From positions 1-37,535 of the forward strand of contig CAZWHE010000019.1 of the NCBI GenBank assembly GCA_964633825.1: 37,535 nucleotides of DNA, given 5' to 3'. A model generated the notes under the pieces. That model was not told the origin of the DNA. It saw only the letters and a program-made list of their open reading frames with translations, and did no database searches. The DNA is from CAZWHE01 sp964633825. Lineage in GTDB: Bacteria > Planctomycetota > B15-G4 > CAYZWU01. Made by a program: the position numbers and the translations under genes. Of the stretch, positions 8,558 through 16,280 are shown one piece after another; within the stretch, counting starts at the first letter, position 1; each line of letters begins with the position of its first letter.

Positions 8558-9293
8558 ACCGCACCTTTCGAACCGCCGCGCTCCGGGCCCAGGCCCTGTG
8601 GCCCTCGCTGTCCTCGATCTCGTACCAGTTGTTTCGCTCCCGGACGATCGACACGACTTCGCCCTCCCTCAGGGAGAAGCGGGTCTCACTGCCCACGGCC
8701 GGTTCGGTGCGGACCAGAGCGGCCTCCTGAACAACAACGCCGATCCAGCCGCGCGGGCCGTGCCTGACGAATCCCGACAGGCCCGCCAGAAGAACGGCCG
8801 GAACAACGAGGAGAACCATCCCCTTCCCGATCAGGCGCTTTCCGGAACCGAAACAGAACGCGCCAAAACAAAAGAAGAGGGTCAGCAGGACGGAAGCGAT
8901 GCCGAGGTATTCTCCTGCGGTCAGGAATCCCGTGGCCTTGCGGACGAACCCGACGAACCCTTCTCCTCCGGGGACGGGGGTGCCGATGCGGGTTAAGGTG
9001 ACGCGGATGTTTTCGGCGACCGACCCGTCGCGGGGGCGCCTCTTCTCGGCAACGAGATAAGAGTGCAGAGCTTCGCTGTACTTTTTCATCCGGAAGAGGC
9101 AATTGCCCATGTTGCATGCGACGATACCCTCATCTCCTCCTGCTTTGCCGGAGGCTTTGAATGCGCCGAGCGCTTCCTCGTAGCGAGCCTCCCTGTAGAG
9201 CCTGATCCCCTCGCGGAACAGGTCGCCGTCATCTTCGATCGGGGCGCCGCTCAGAACCGCTGATGTGAGTAACACGAAAAGCCCTGTCATCAT
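8556..9293 (-). CDS. batE: BatE-like protein: TPR plus SH3 domain, membrane-bound
   Basis: 245 residues. A signal-like N-terminus (MMTGLFVLLTSAVLSG) is followed by two TPR-like units (about 24-95; LYREARYEEALGAF and CLFRMKKYSEALHSY). Two hydrophobic helices follow (about 127-147 and 156-172; ASVLLTLFFCFGAFCF and GMVLLVVPAVLLAGL). The tail is an SH3-like domain (about 185-245) with ALVRTEPAVGSE and NNWYEIEDSEGHRAWARS. This is the layout of BatE, the last gene of Bacteroides-type aerotolerance operons. Its start overlaps the batD stop as TAATG, indicating translational coupling. It probably helps assemble an envelope complex; biochemical activity is not known for the family. Confidence 0.8.
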   Translation of the reverse strand: MMTGLFVLLTSAVLSGAPIEDDGDLFREGIRLYREARYEEALGAFKASGKAGGDEGIVACNMGNCLFRMKKYSEALHSYLVAEKRRPRDGSVAENIRVTLTRIGTPVPGGEGFVGFVRKATGFLTAGEYLGIASVLLTLFFCFGAFCFGSGKRLIGKGMVLLVVPAVLLAGLSGFVRHGPRGWIGVVVQEAALVRTEPAVGSETRFSLREGEVVSIVRERNNWYEIEDSEGHRAWARSAAVRKVR

Positions 9294-11011
9294 TACGGTT
9301 CCTTCCTCTCCAGGCTGTCCGACAGTCTCTCGGCCAGGCGGAGAGCCGTGACGTCGAGATCCGCCGCGGATTCGGGACCCGGTGAGCCGAAGCGTCTTTT
9401 CTCCAGATCTCGGAAGAAGAGACCGATCTCTTCGGCCGGCTTTTCGGCCACGCCGCAGGACAGGAGAATCCCCCGCACGTCACCCGTCAGAACCTCTTTC
9501 CCTGGCAGGCAGAGCCTGTCCGAGAGGTAGCGCGCCAGAAGATGGGACACGATCAATGAATCTCCCTTTTCATCCGGACCGAGAGAGCTCAAGCTCTTTT
9601 CGAAGACGGAATAAGCCCGCTTCCCCCTGACAGAGGCCGAAAGGGCGGCGAGTTGATTTCGCCGCAGTTTTATTAACCCGGCCGCCAGAAAGCCGATGAA
9701 AGAAGCAGCCGGAACGATCCGGAGAAAGAGGGCGATCGCCCCTCCTTTTCCGGGCATCTCATCGATGACGGGCAGAATGTCGTCCTCGAGCTCGCGGCCT
9801 GCTTCGCCCGCCGACCCTCCTTCTCCGGGCAGCACCTCGATCGGAGTCGGTCCCCACAATGCCTTCGTGTACCGGCCGGTCCCGGGATCGAACCAGGCGA
9901 ACTCGAGCGCCGGAATCTCTTTGACCGCAACGCTCCGGGGCGAGATCTCGAAAAGGCGGTGTCTCACCCCTTTTTCACGGCTGTCCCTCTTCCCGAAGAC
10001 GCGGAACGAGCCGTTGAGCTCGACAAAACCGGGCATTTCGAGAAACTCGATGTTGCCTTCACCTTGAATCGAGAACCGGAGAAAAACAGAATCCCCGACC
10101 CGGCACCGGCGCGGCTCTGCTTCGAATGCGGCCTGATAGGAGCCCACGCCGTTGGTGAACGACGACGGCCTGCCCTCTTCGGGCAGAGGCCGAACCTCGA
10201 ACCCGAGCGGAGGCGAAAGAGTGTAGGCCGAACCGGAAGCGACAAAAGCGGGATCGAACTCGAAGGAGCCCGGTTCGAGAGGAAGATATGCAAACTTCTT
10301 TGTCGCCCGATAAAGCGGGTCCTTGCCGGAGGCGCTCAATGCGAAAGAGACGTCCCGGCCGAGCTCAAGGACTCTCAGGTCGCACCGGGCCGATTCCGCG
10401 GAAAGAGGAGGTGCATCCATAATGAGAAAAGAGGGGCCGGGATCGAGCCAGGGAAGAGAGAAACGCAGGTCCCGCCCAATCGGGCTTTCCTTCGATTCCC
10501 TTTCCGAAATCCGAACCGCAATGGAAAAAACAACGGGCTGATGGACATAAAAGGTCTTTCCCGGCACGGTCGCGGCGAACCCGGAGGATTCGGCGAACCC
10601 GGAGGGTTCGGTTAAACCCTTTTCCACGAAGAGGCGGACGGGCTTTGTGAGCTCTTTTTTTTCCCCGCCGGCCGTCACCTCAACAGGCGGGATGGTGAAA
10701 ACACCCGTTTTCAGAGGATAGAGTCGGTATCGAAACTGCGAAACGAGACCGAGGTCCGGACGCCCCCCGTTCTGCCCGGCAGAAGTGCGGGCTCCGAGCT
10801 CTTCAATGAAAAGGCTTTTTATCGTGGGAAAGCGCGTCACTTCACAGTCCGCAAAGCCGGCTCCGGCCGCTTCGACGAAGAGAACAACGCTTTCTCCGAT
10901 CCGGGTCGTCTCCCGATCGAGATGGGCCGATACCCTGAATTCATCTTCCCCGGAAAGAGGGCTTCCCAAAGGGATAAACAAAAAGAGGAGATGTGAGAAA
11001 AAAGATGTCAC
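9293..11011 (-). CDS. batD: BatD (oxygen-tolerance) membrane protein
   Basis: 572 residues from a GTG at 11011 that overlaps the upstream stop codon (GTGA). It has an N-terminal signal peptide (about 1-21), then several Ig-like beta domains typical of BatD: RIGESVVLFVEA, FTIPPVEVTAGG, and later RVGDSVFLRFSIQGEGN. One transmembrane helix lies near 424-446 (FLRIVPAASFIGFLAAGL). A helical cytoplasmic tail of about 125 residues follows. The bulk should be periplasmic. A duplicated segment, EPSGFA followed by ESSGFA, sits in a linker near residue 135 and reflects an 18-bp tandem repeat in the DNA. Bat proteins are linked to oxidative or envelope stress tolerance in Bacteroides and Leptospira, with mechanism unsettled. 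Confidence 0.88.
   Translation of the reverse strand: MTSFFSHLLFLFIPLGSPLSGEDEFRVSAHLDRETTRIGESVVLFVEAAGAGFADCEVTRFPTIKSLFIEELGARTSAGQNGGRPDLGLVSQFRYRLYPLKTGVFTIPPVEVTAGGEKKELTKPVRLFVEKGLTEPSGFAESSGFAATVPGKTFYVHQPVVFSIAVRISERESKESPIGRDLRFSLPWLDPGPSFLIMDAPPLSAESARCDLRVLELGRDVSFALSASGKDPLYRATKKFAYLPLEPGSFEFDPAFVASGSAYTLSPPLGFEVRPLPEEGRPSSFTNGVGSYQAAFEAEPRRCRVGDSVFLRFSIQGEGNIEFLEMPGFVELNGSFRVFGKRDSREKGVRHRLFEISPRSVAVKEIPALEFAWFDPGTGRYTKALWGPTPIEVLPGEGGSAGEAGRELEDDILPVIDEMPGKGGAIALFLRIVPAASFIGFLAAGLIKLRRNQLAALSASVRGKRAYSVFEKSLSSLGPDEKGDSLIVSHLLARYLSDRLCLPGKEVLTGDVRGILLSCGVAEKPAEEIGLFFRDLEKRRFGSPGPESAADLDVTALRLAERLSDSLERKEP
10574..10609 (-). repeat. 18-bp tandem duplication in batD
   Basis: Two adjacent 18-bp units (10574-10591 and 10592-10609) differ at a single base. 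They encode EPSGFA and ESSGFA between beta domains. Confidence 0.9.
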
Positions 11012-12756
11012 CAGTCGATCTCGCTCGGTTTTCGGTCCGCAGTTTTTTCCTTCTCCCTCCGCGCCTTTCTGAGGTCATCGAGAAGGGCAAAAAGCCTCGT
11101 CATGCCTTCGGGAGTGAGCGGTCCCGGATCCTCACCCCATCCCGGCCGGGTCTCACCCGAAGCGGGCGTTCCTCTTTCCTCCTCCGATCCGTCGACCCGT
11201 CCGGCCTCCCCGCTCCTTTCATCGGCAGCGGCATGTCCTTTATCCGTTCTCGCCGATCGCTCTTCCAGCTTATTTTCGATCTCGCGAGCCAGCTCGAGGG
11301 CAAGCAGCTTGTTCGCCGCGGCTTGTGCGGGGTAAAAGGAGTCCCTGCGGCATGCTTCAAAAAAGCCGGCCGCACCCCTGGCGTGCTCGAGAGCGGCTTC
11401 GACGAGAGCCCTCTCCCCCGACCCTGCGAGACTCTCGGCCAGCTTGTAAAGGCAGAGGCCCGATCCGAAGCGGGCTGTTCCGGTCGGGCCCGATTCTCCT
11501 GTTTCCATTGCACGGCGGAACCGCGCCAGCGCGGAATCGTACTCTCCCAGCTTGTAAAGGGCCAGCCCCAGGTTCACGAGAACAGGGCCGGGGCTGGACA
11601 AGCGCCCGCAGCTCTCCTCGTAGGCGCGGCGCGCTCCCCGAAAGTCTCCGCCCAGGAAAAGCCTGTTTCCTTCACGGGCGGTTTCAAGCGCCGCACCCTC
11701 GCCGCAGGAGCCGAGAAAAAGAACGGGCAGCACGACCAGAAAGAGCGGCATGGCAGGCGCACCCTTTTTCGGAACGAAGAGGCCGGCCAGGGAAATAAAC
11801 GCTCCTCCGAAATAAAGGAAAAGAGCCGCCAGTAGAAAGACCTGAAATAGAGAACGGTCATCGCCCGCGGAAAAGAGCGATCCCCCCGCGCCGCCGGCCG
11901 GGATGACGCCCTTCTGAAAGATGTGGTCCATCGGAAAAGGGGCGCTCGCCACGCCGGTGCAGATCCCGCCCGTTGCATCAGCGGCCCTTTCGAGAAGATC
12001 GGCTCTTCCGTAGGTCGTCACTTCTATCCCGTCCTTGTCCTTCATGTATCCCCGCCCCCGGGGCAGCGGGATCCCGGCCCCGTCCGGTGTTCCCACAAGG
12101 AGGCCGAAGAGAGGGATTTTGCGCTTCCGGGCTTGGGCGACGGCGCTGTCGAAAAGAGAGATATTCCCCCTCTCTTCGCCGTCGGTGACGACAACGATGG
12201 AACGGTTTTCTTTTGCTGTTTCTTCGAAAGCGCTTCCGAAACCATCGAGAGCAGCGAGGAGGCCGGCGCCGAGAGACGTTCCCCCGCCGAGGAGGATTCC
12301 TTCCCTGTCCAGTGCCTGCAGGAATAGATCATGGTCGCCCGCCAGGGGGCACGCGAGGGAAGCTTCCCCGGCGAACCGGACCAGACCGATGCGGCCGTCC
12401 GGCATGCGGCCGACGAGATCCTTGATCTCCCTCCTCGCCCTGGCCGCGCGGCTCGGCGGCACATCCTCCGCCCCCATGCTGGCGGACACGTCGAGAAGGA
12501 CAATGACATCGGGCCGCTCCCCCTTGTTTTTCGAAGAATCTGCGGGCAGCTCGGGACCGGCGAGCGCGAAGAAAATCAGACAGAGCGCGCCTGCTTCCGT
12601 AAGAAGAGCGAGCCAGGAACGGCCGGCCCGATACCTTGCCATGGCCGAGAACCGGGCCAGGCCAACGGCCGAACATCTGATCCCCCGCCAACCGATCAGC
12701 AGCGCGAACGGTCCGGCCAGGAGACCCCAAAAATAGGCCTGTTCAGAGAAGATCAC
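11008..12756 (-). CDS. batB: BatB-BatC fusion: VWA domain followed by TPRs
   Basis: 582 residues from a GTG at 12756, with AGGAGG five bases before the start; that ribosome site lies inside the last codons of batA, and the start overlaps its TGA. Two N-terminal membrane segments (about 8-22 and 48-66) precede a von Willebrand A domain with an intact MIDAS (DVSASMG, 89-95) and IVVVTDGEERG (about 187-197). Helices follow at about 303-327 and 336-350. From about 355 TPR-like units begin (GNRLFLGGDFRGARRAYEES, ALYKLGEYDSALARFRRAM). The tail is charged and disordered. Many genomes encode the VWA part (BatB) and TPR part (BatC) separately. Residues 336-351 (MPLFLVVLPVLFLGSC) look exactly like a lipoprotein signal of a once-separate BatC. 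It should interact with BatA and BatD in the inner membrane. Confidence 0.85.
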   Translation of the reverse strand: MIFSEQAYFWGLLAGPFALLIGWRGIRCSAVGLARFSAMARYRAGRSWLALLTEAGALCLIFFALAGPELPADSSKNKGERPDVIVLLDVSASMGAEDVPPSRAARARREIKDLVGRMPDGRIGLVRFAGEASLACPLAGDHDLFLQALDREGILLGGGTSLGAGLLAALDGFGSAFEETAKENRSIVVVTDGEERGNISLFDSAVAQARKRKIPLFGLLVGTPDGAGIPLPRGRGYMKDKDGIEVTTYGRADLLERAADATGGICTGVASAPFPMDHIFQKGVIPAGGAGGSLFSAGDDRSLFQVFLLAALFLYFGGAFISLAGLFVPKKGAPAMPLFLVVLPVLFLGSCGEGAALETAREGNRLFLGGDFRGARRAYEESCGRLSSPGPVLVNLGLALYKLGEYDSALARFRRAMETGESGPTGTARFGSGLCLYKLAESLAGSGERALVEAALEHARGAAGFFEACRRDSFYPAQAAANKLLALELAREIENKLEERSARTDKGHAAADERSGEAGRVDGSEEERGTPASGETRPGWGEDPGPLTPEGMTRLFALLDDLRKARREKEKTADRKPSEIDW

Positions 12757-13712
12757 GGCAGCCTCCTGTAAACCGTCCCGCCGAGAACGAACCCCGCCAG
12801 GAGAACGAGAGCGCCCGGAAAAAGAAGACAACGAAAAACGTCTTCATAAAGAGGAAAGCTCCTCCCCTCGACAGGCGTCTTCTCCATTTCATCGAGGAGA
12901 CTCATCGCCTCGCCGAGATCGCGGGCCGATGAAATCCCAAAAGACCGCCCCCCCGTGATTTCGGCGATCCGGAGGTGAAGCGAAGTGTCGAGCTTCTCTT
13001 CGCCCGAGCGGCGAACGTCGTCGAAATCAATAGCCACCGTATGGGCCCTTGCCCCGATTCCTTCCAGGAGCCGCGCCGCGGCGAGGGGCTCGATGACGAA
13101 ACGGTTTTCGCGGCCATCCGTAAAGAGAAGGACAACCTTGCTTTCGGCCCGGCTCTTCTCGAGAAGCGCCGCGGCTTCGGCGAGACCGGCGCCGAGAGCG
13201 GTTCCGTCCTCGTCGCCGCCCCGTTCTGCGGCAGCGATCCCTCCGAGCCTTTCCACAAGAGCGCTCCTGTCGAGCGTCAAAGGACAGATCGTCTCCGGAT
13301 AGCGCGCAAATGCAACAAGGCCCACCCTGTCGTTTCGCCGCGCCGCGATGAAATCCCGCGCGATTCCGATCACGATCTCGAGAGCGGACCGGCCGTCCGA
13401 TGCCGCGGCTTCGCCCATGCTCGACGAGCGATCGACGACAACAACGAGATCGATCCCTTCGGACAGAACCGGAACTCGGGCCCGGACCAGCGCGGGCCGG
13501 GCGAGAGCCAGGATGCAGAGAGCGATCCCGGCGGCGCCCAAAAAACCCGGAACCCAAAGCGTTTTCACACGCCACGTTGTTCCGGCTTCATCCACGGCGT
13601 CGACGGCCGGAAACTCGACGGTGTCCCGCGATCGCGCCGCCCGGCTCCAAAGCAGCCGGATCAGCGGGAGAACGAGCAGCACGAGAAATCCGGGGTCGTG
13701 AAAAGAGATCAT
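12753..13712 (-). CDS. batA: BatA: VWA-domain membrane protein
   Basis: 319 residues. Transmembrane helices lie at about 9-23 and 53-71, with a third near 293-310. The VWA domain between them has an intact MIDAS (DRSSSMG, 94-100) and KVVLLFTDGREN. The ATG overlaps the stop of the DUF4381-like gene (ATGA), and its own last codons form the ribosome site of the next gene. VWA domains bind protein partners through a metal ion at the MIDAS; in Bat systems the likely partners are BatB and BatD, with assembly driven by the MoxR ATPase. Confidence 0.9.
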   Translation of the reverse strand: MISFHDPGFLVLLVLPLIRLLWSRAARSRDTVEFPAVDAVDEAGTTWRVKTLWVPGFLGAAGIALCILALARPALVRARVPVLSEGIDLVVVVDRSSSMGEAAASDGRSALEIVIGIARDFIAARRNDRVGLVAFARYPETICPLTLDRSALVERLGGIAAAERGGDEDGTALGAGLAEAAALLEKSRAESKVVLLFTDGRENRFVIEPLAAARLLEGIGARAHTVAIDFDDVRRSGEEKLDTSLHLRIAEITGGRSFGISSARDLGEAMSLLDEMEKTPVEGRSFPLYEDVFRCLLFPGALVLLAGFVLGGTVYRRLP

Positions 13713-14320
13713 TGCGCCGTCTCCTCAACGAATCCCCGGGCTTTATGAAGGAGATCGCGCGCCGCCCCGGCGCCCCGGAAACGCGCCCCGAACTTGATCC
13801 GGTCGCACCCGTGGAGAAGACTTTCCAGCTCAGAGCATCGAGCCGGAAAAAGTCCCGCCGCCGCGAGCGAACAGAGGATCTCCTCTGTCGTCATATCGAG
13901 GGCGCACCCCTCGTATCGTCTCGAAATATATTGCCGCAGAATGCGCGACAGAGAAACGTGAAAGACGTCTTCCTTATCCCGGCTGTCAGGGATTTTCTCC
14001 CCGAGCGCGGCCAGGCCGCTCATCGCCTCGAGCCCGGGGTCAACGGCAGGGTCCGATTCGGCCGGCCCCGTTCTTGTCTTCAAGCGAAACCGCACCAGCA
14101 CGACAGCGATGAGCAAAAGACCGGACAGAATCAGAGCCCAGTAATGAGCCGAGCCCGGCAATTCCATGAGAAGAGGAGGTTCCGCCAGGCCCCCCGGAGC
14201 CGGAGCAGCCGGGCTCGATATCCCGCAAAAGAGCAGGCCGCCGGATCCCTTGATCAGCCTCATTTGCCGGAGCATTACTTGCCGAAGCATTACTTGCCGA
14301 AGCATTACTTGCCGAAGCAT
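13709..14320 (-). CDS. DUF4381-like single-pass membrane protein of the Bat operon
   Basis: 203 residues if read from the first of five in-frame ATGs (14320, 14305, 14290, 14275, 14263). The first four lie one per unit in a 15-bp tandem repeat, so the N-terminus reads MLRQV repeated, then MRLIKGSG. I chose 14320 because it overlaps the DUF58 stop as TAATG, but 14263 is the likely ancestral start. A transmembrane helix (about 60-77, YWALILSGLLLIAVVLV) is followed by a basic stretch and a cytoplasmic helical domain (DVFHVSLSRILRQYISRRYE, then TTEEILCSLAAAGL), the layout of the small DUF4381 proteins found between DUF58 and batA. Role unknown; probably structural in the complex. Confidence 0.72.
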   Translation of the reverse strand: MLRQVMLRQVMLRQVMLRQMRLIKGSGGLLFCGISSPAAPAPGGLAEPPLLMELPGSAHYWALILSGLLLIAVVLVRFRLKTRTGPAESDPAVDPGLEAMSGLAALGEKIPDSRDKEDVFHVSLSRILRQYISRRYEGCALDMTTEEILCSLAAAGLFPARCSELESLLHGCDRIKFGARFRGAGAARDLLHKARGFVEETAQ

Positions 14321-14331
14321 TACTTGCCGAA
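14264..14331 (-). repeat. 15-bp tandem repeat spanning a stop/start junction
   Basis: Four full 15-bp units (14264-14278, 14279-14293, 14294-14308, 14309-14323) and an 8-bp partial unit. The unit farthest from the DUF58 gene has one substitution; the other three are identical. On the minus strand each unit contains TAATG: the DUF58 stop codon sharing a base with a start codon for the next gene. It is not CRISPR: there are no spacers. Confidence 0.95.
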
Positions 14332-15204
14332 CCCCCTCCCGCGCATTTCGAGAAACGCTCTCAGCGGGGCCGCGAACGGTTCGTCCGTGCTGATCTCGAG
14401 AAATCCGGCGTTGCATCGCGCGCAGAGCCCGCCGATCTCGTCGCCGCGCAATCGCGCCCTCTCCTCGAACCTTTCCCGCAGACCGGCTGAAGCGAAGTCG
14501 GCCGTAACGACCCGCCCCGTCTCGGGATCGCGGAGGCGGATGAGACCGCTCTTTTCGAGCCTCTTCTCTCTCGGATCAACAACGCGAACAGCCACAAGAT
14601 CGTGGCGCCGGGCCGCAGCGGAAAGAGGCTTGTCGAATCCCGCATCTTGGAAATCGGAGACGAGAAAGACCACGGCCCGCTTGGTTTTCGCCTTCGCGAG
14701 CCGGTCGAGGGCGGCGCTGATATCGGTTGCACGGTCTTCGGTGCTGAGAGAAAGAATGTCGCGCACAACGCGCATGGCGTGGCGGCTCCCCCTGCGCGGC
14801 GGCACGTGATGCTCGATGCGATCGGAGAAAGCGATCAGGCCGACCCGGTCCTGGCTCCCGGCCGCCGCAAGAGCGAGGACGGCGCAAAACTCGGCCGCAA
14901 GCCGGGCTTTTCTCCGGACACCGGACCCGAAGCGCGTTGACGCGCTCACGTCGACGAGAAAGTAGACCGTCCTCTCCCGCTCCTCGCGGAACCTCTTCAC
15001 GAAGGGGGTCCCCGTGCGCGCCGTCACGTTCCAGTCCACGTCGCGCAGGTCGTCGCCCTCCACGTACTCGCGCACCTTGTGGAATTCCATGCCCCTTCCG
15101 CGGAATGCGGAGCGATAGGATCCAGCCGTCAGCTCGTTCACGAGCTTCCGCGTCCTGATCGTGATCCCGCGGACCAGCCTGAGAAGCTCTGAAGAATCAG
15201 CCAT
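14320..15204 (-). CDS. DUF58 domain protein (MoxR-associated, degenerate VWA)
   Basis: 294 residues, full family length. The DUF58 core signature GDDLRDVDWNVTAR lies at about 50-63. A VWA-like strand VYFLVDVSAS (80-89) keeps DxSxS of the MIDAS, and RVGLIAFSD follows. No membrane helix is present, so it is probably cytoplasmic. DUF58 proteins nearly always sit next to MoxR ATPases and are thought to be their substrate or adaptor. The start is three bases after the moxR stop. The stop codon lies in the first unit of the 15-bp repeat, so repeat copy number does not alter this protein. Confidence 0.93.
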   Translation of the reverse strand: MADSSELLRLVRGITIRTRKLVNELTAGSYRSAFRGRGMEFHKVREYVEGDDLRDVDWNVTARTGTPFVKRFREERERTVYFLVDVSASTRFGSGVRRKARLAAEFCAVLALAAAGSQDRVGLIAFSDRIEHHVPPRRGSRHAMRVVRDILSLSTEDRATDISAALDRLAKAKTKRAVVFLVSDFQDAGFDKPLSAAARRHDLVAVRVVDPREKRLEKSGLIRLRDPETGRVVTADFASAGLRERFEERARLRGDEIGGLCARCNAGFLEISTDEPFAAPLRAFLEMRGRGFGK

Positions 15205-15207
15205 CTG

Positions 15208-16185
15208 TCAGGGAACCTCGATGTTCTCGAAGACGCGCGCCACCACGTCTCCCGTCTCGACCCCTTCCGCCTCTGCCTCGTAAGAGAGGATGATTCTGTG
15301 CCGGAGCACGTCCGGGCCGACGGCCTTGACATCCCGGGGAGTGACGTAGTCGCGACCGTCGATAAATGCCGTCGCTTTCGACGCCAGCACGAGCCCGATC
15401 GAAGCGCGCGGAGATGCGCCGTACTCGATGAGGGGAGAAAGATCGGACATTCCGGCCGCGCCCGGGTCCCGGGTGGCAAAGACCAGATCGACGGCATAGT
15501 TTCTGATCTTCTGATCGACGTATACCTTTTCGAGCGCCTCGCGCGCCCGGAAGATGTCGTCCCTGGAAGCAATAGGCTCCACGTTGAGCTCGGGCCGGGT
15601 GCGCGCCATGCGCTCCACGATCTCGAGCTCCTCTTCCCGGGCGGGGTAGGGAATCTTCACCTTGAGAAAGAAACGATCCGCCTGAGCTTCGGGAAGGGGA
15701 TAGGTCCCTTCCTGTTCGATGGGATTCTGGGTTGCAAAGACGAGAAAGGGCTCGGGCAGAGGAAAGGTCTCCTCGCCGATCGTCACCTGCCTCTCCTGCA
15801 TCGCCTCGAGAAGCGCGCTCTGGACCTTGGCCGGCGCCCGGTTGATCTCGTCGGCAAGGATGATGTTGGCGAAGACGGGGCCGCGCTTCACGGAAAAACC
15901 GCCCGTCTCCCCGTCGAAGACGCGCGTCCCGGTCAGATCGGCCGGGAGGAGGTCGGGCGTAAACTGGATGCGGCGAAAGCCGGCGTCGAAAGAGCGCGCC
16001 ACCGTCTGAACGGCCAGGCTCTTCGCCAGGCCCGGCACCCCTTCGAGAAGAACGTGGCCGCCGCAGAGAACGCCGAGGAGGAGGCGTTCCACAAGGGTTT
16101 CCTGTCCCACGATGACGGCGCTCACACACTCTCTCACATCGCGGAGAAAGCGGCTCTCGGCCTTGAATTCTCGCTTTTCTGTCAT
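15208..16185 (-). CDS. moxR: MoxR-family AAA+ ATPase
   Basis: 325 residues from the ATG at 16185, with GGGAG eight bases upstream; an ATG at 16200 overlaps that site and is less likely. Walker A is GVPGLAKS (49-56), Walker B ADEINRAPAKVQSALLEAM (from 111), and sensor 1 lies in FATQNPIEQEGTYPLPEAQ, which is diagnostic of MoxR. The sensor-2 region has GASPRASIGL. MoxR ATPases act as chaperones that insert or remodel VWA proteins, here presumably BatA and BatB. First gene of the Bat operon; a weak promoter match lies 60 bases upstream. Confidence 0.95.
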   Translation of the reverse strand: MTEKREFKAESRFLRDVRECVSAVIVGQETLVERLLLGVLCGGHVLLEGVPGLAKSLAVQTVARSFDAGFRRIQFTPDLLPADLTGTRVFDGETGGFSVKRGPVFANIILADEINRAPAKVQSALLEAMQERQVTIGEETFPLPEPFLVFATQNPIEQEGTYPLPEAQADRFFLKVKIPYPAREEELEIVERMARTRPELNVEPIASRDDIFRAREALEKVYVDQKIRNYAVDLVFATRDPGAAGMSDLSPLIEYGASPRASIGLVLASKATAFIDGRDYVTPRDVKAVGPDVLRHRIILSYEAEAEGVETGDVVARVFENIEVP

Positions 16186-16245
16186 TGGACGAGCTCCCAT
16201 GGTCAGGCCATAAAGGGTAAACGTCTTAACCGCTCGATGGTTGGA

Positions 16246-16274
16246 ATAATATCACGAAACGAAGGGAGTTCTCA
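16246..16274 (-). promoter_or_regulatory. Weak promoter candidate before moxR
   Basis: TATTAT (16246-16251) preceded after 17 bp by TGAGAA (16269-16274) on the minus strand, in the 95-bp gap after the HEAT-repeat gene. The -35 match is poor, so moxR may instead be read through from the gene above. Confidence 0.25.
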
Positions 16275-16280
16275 CCCCGA

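Noticed and set aside
14264..14331. Regular 15-bp repeats as a possible CRISPR array
   Set aside because: Units are head to tail with no spacers, and there are no cas genes nearby.
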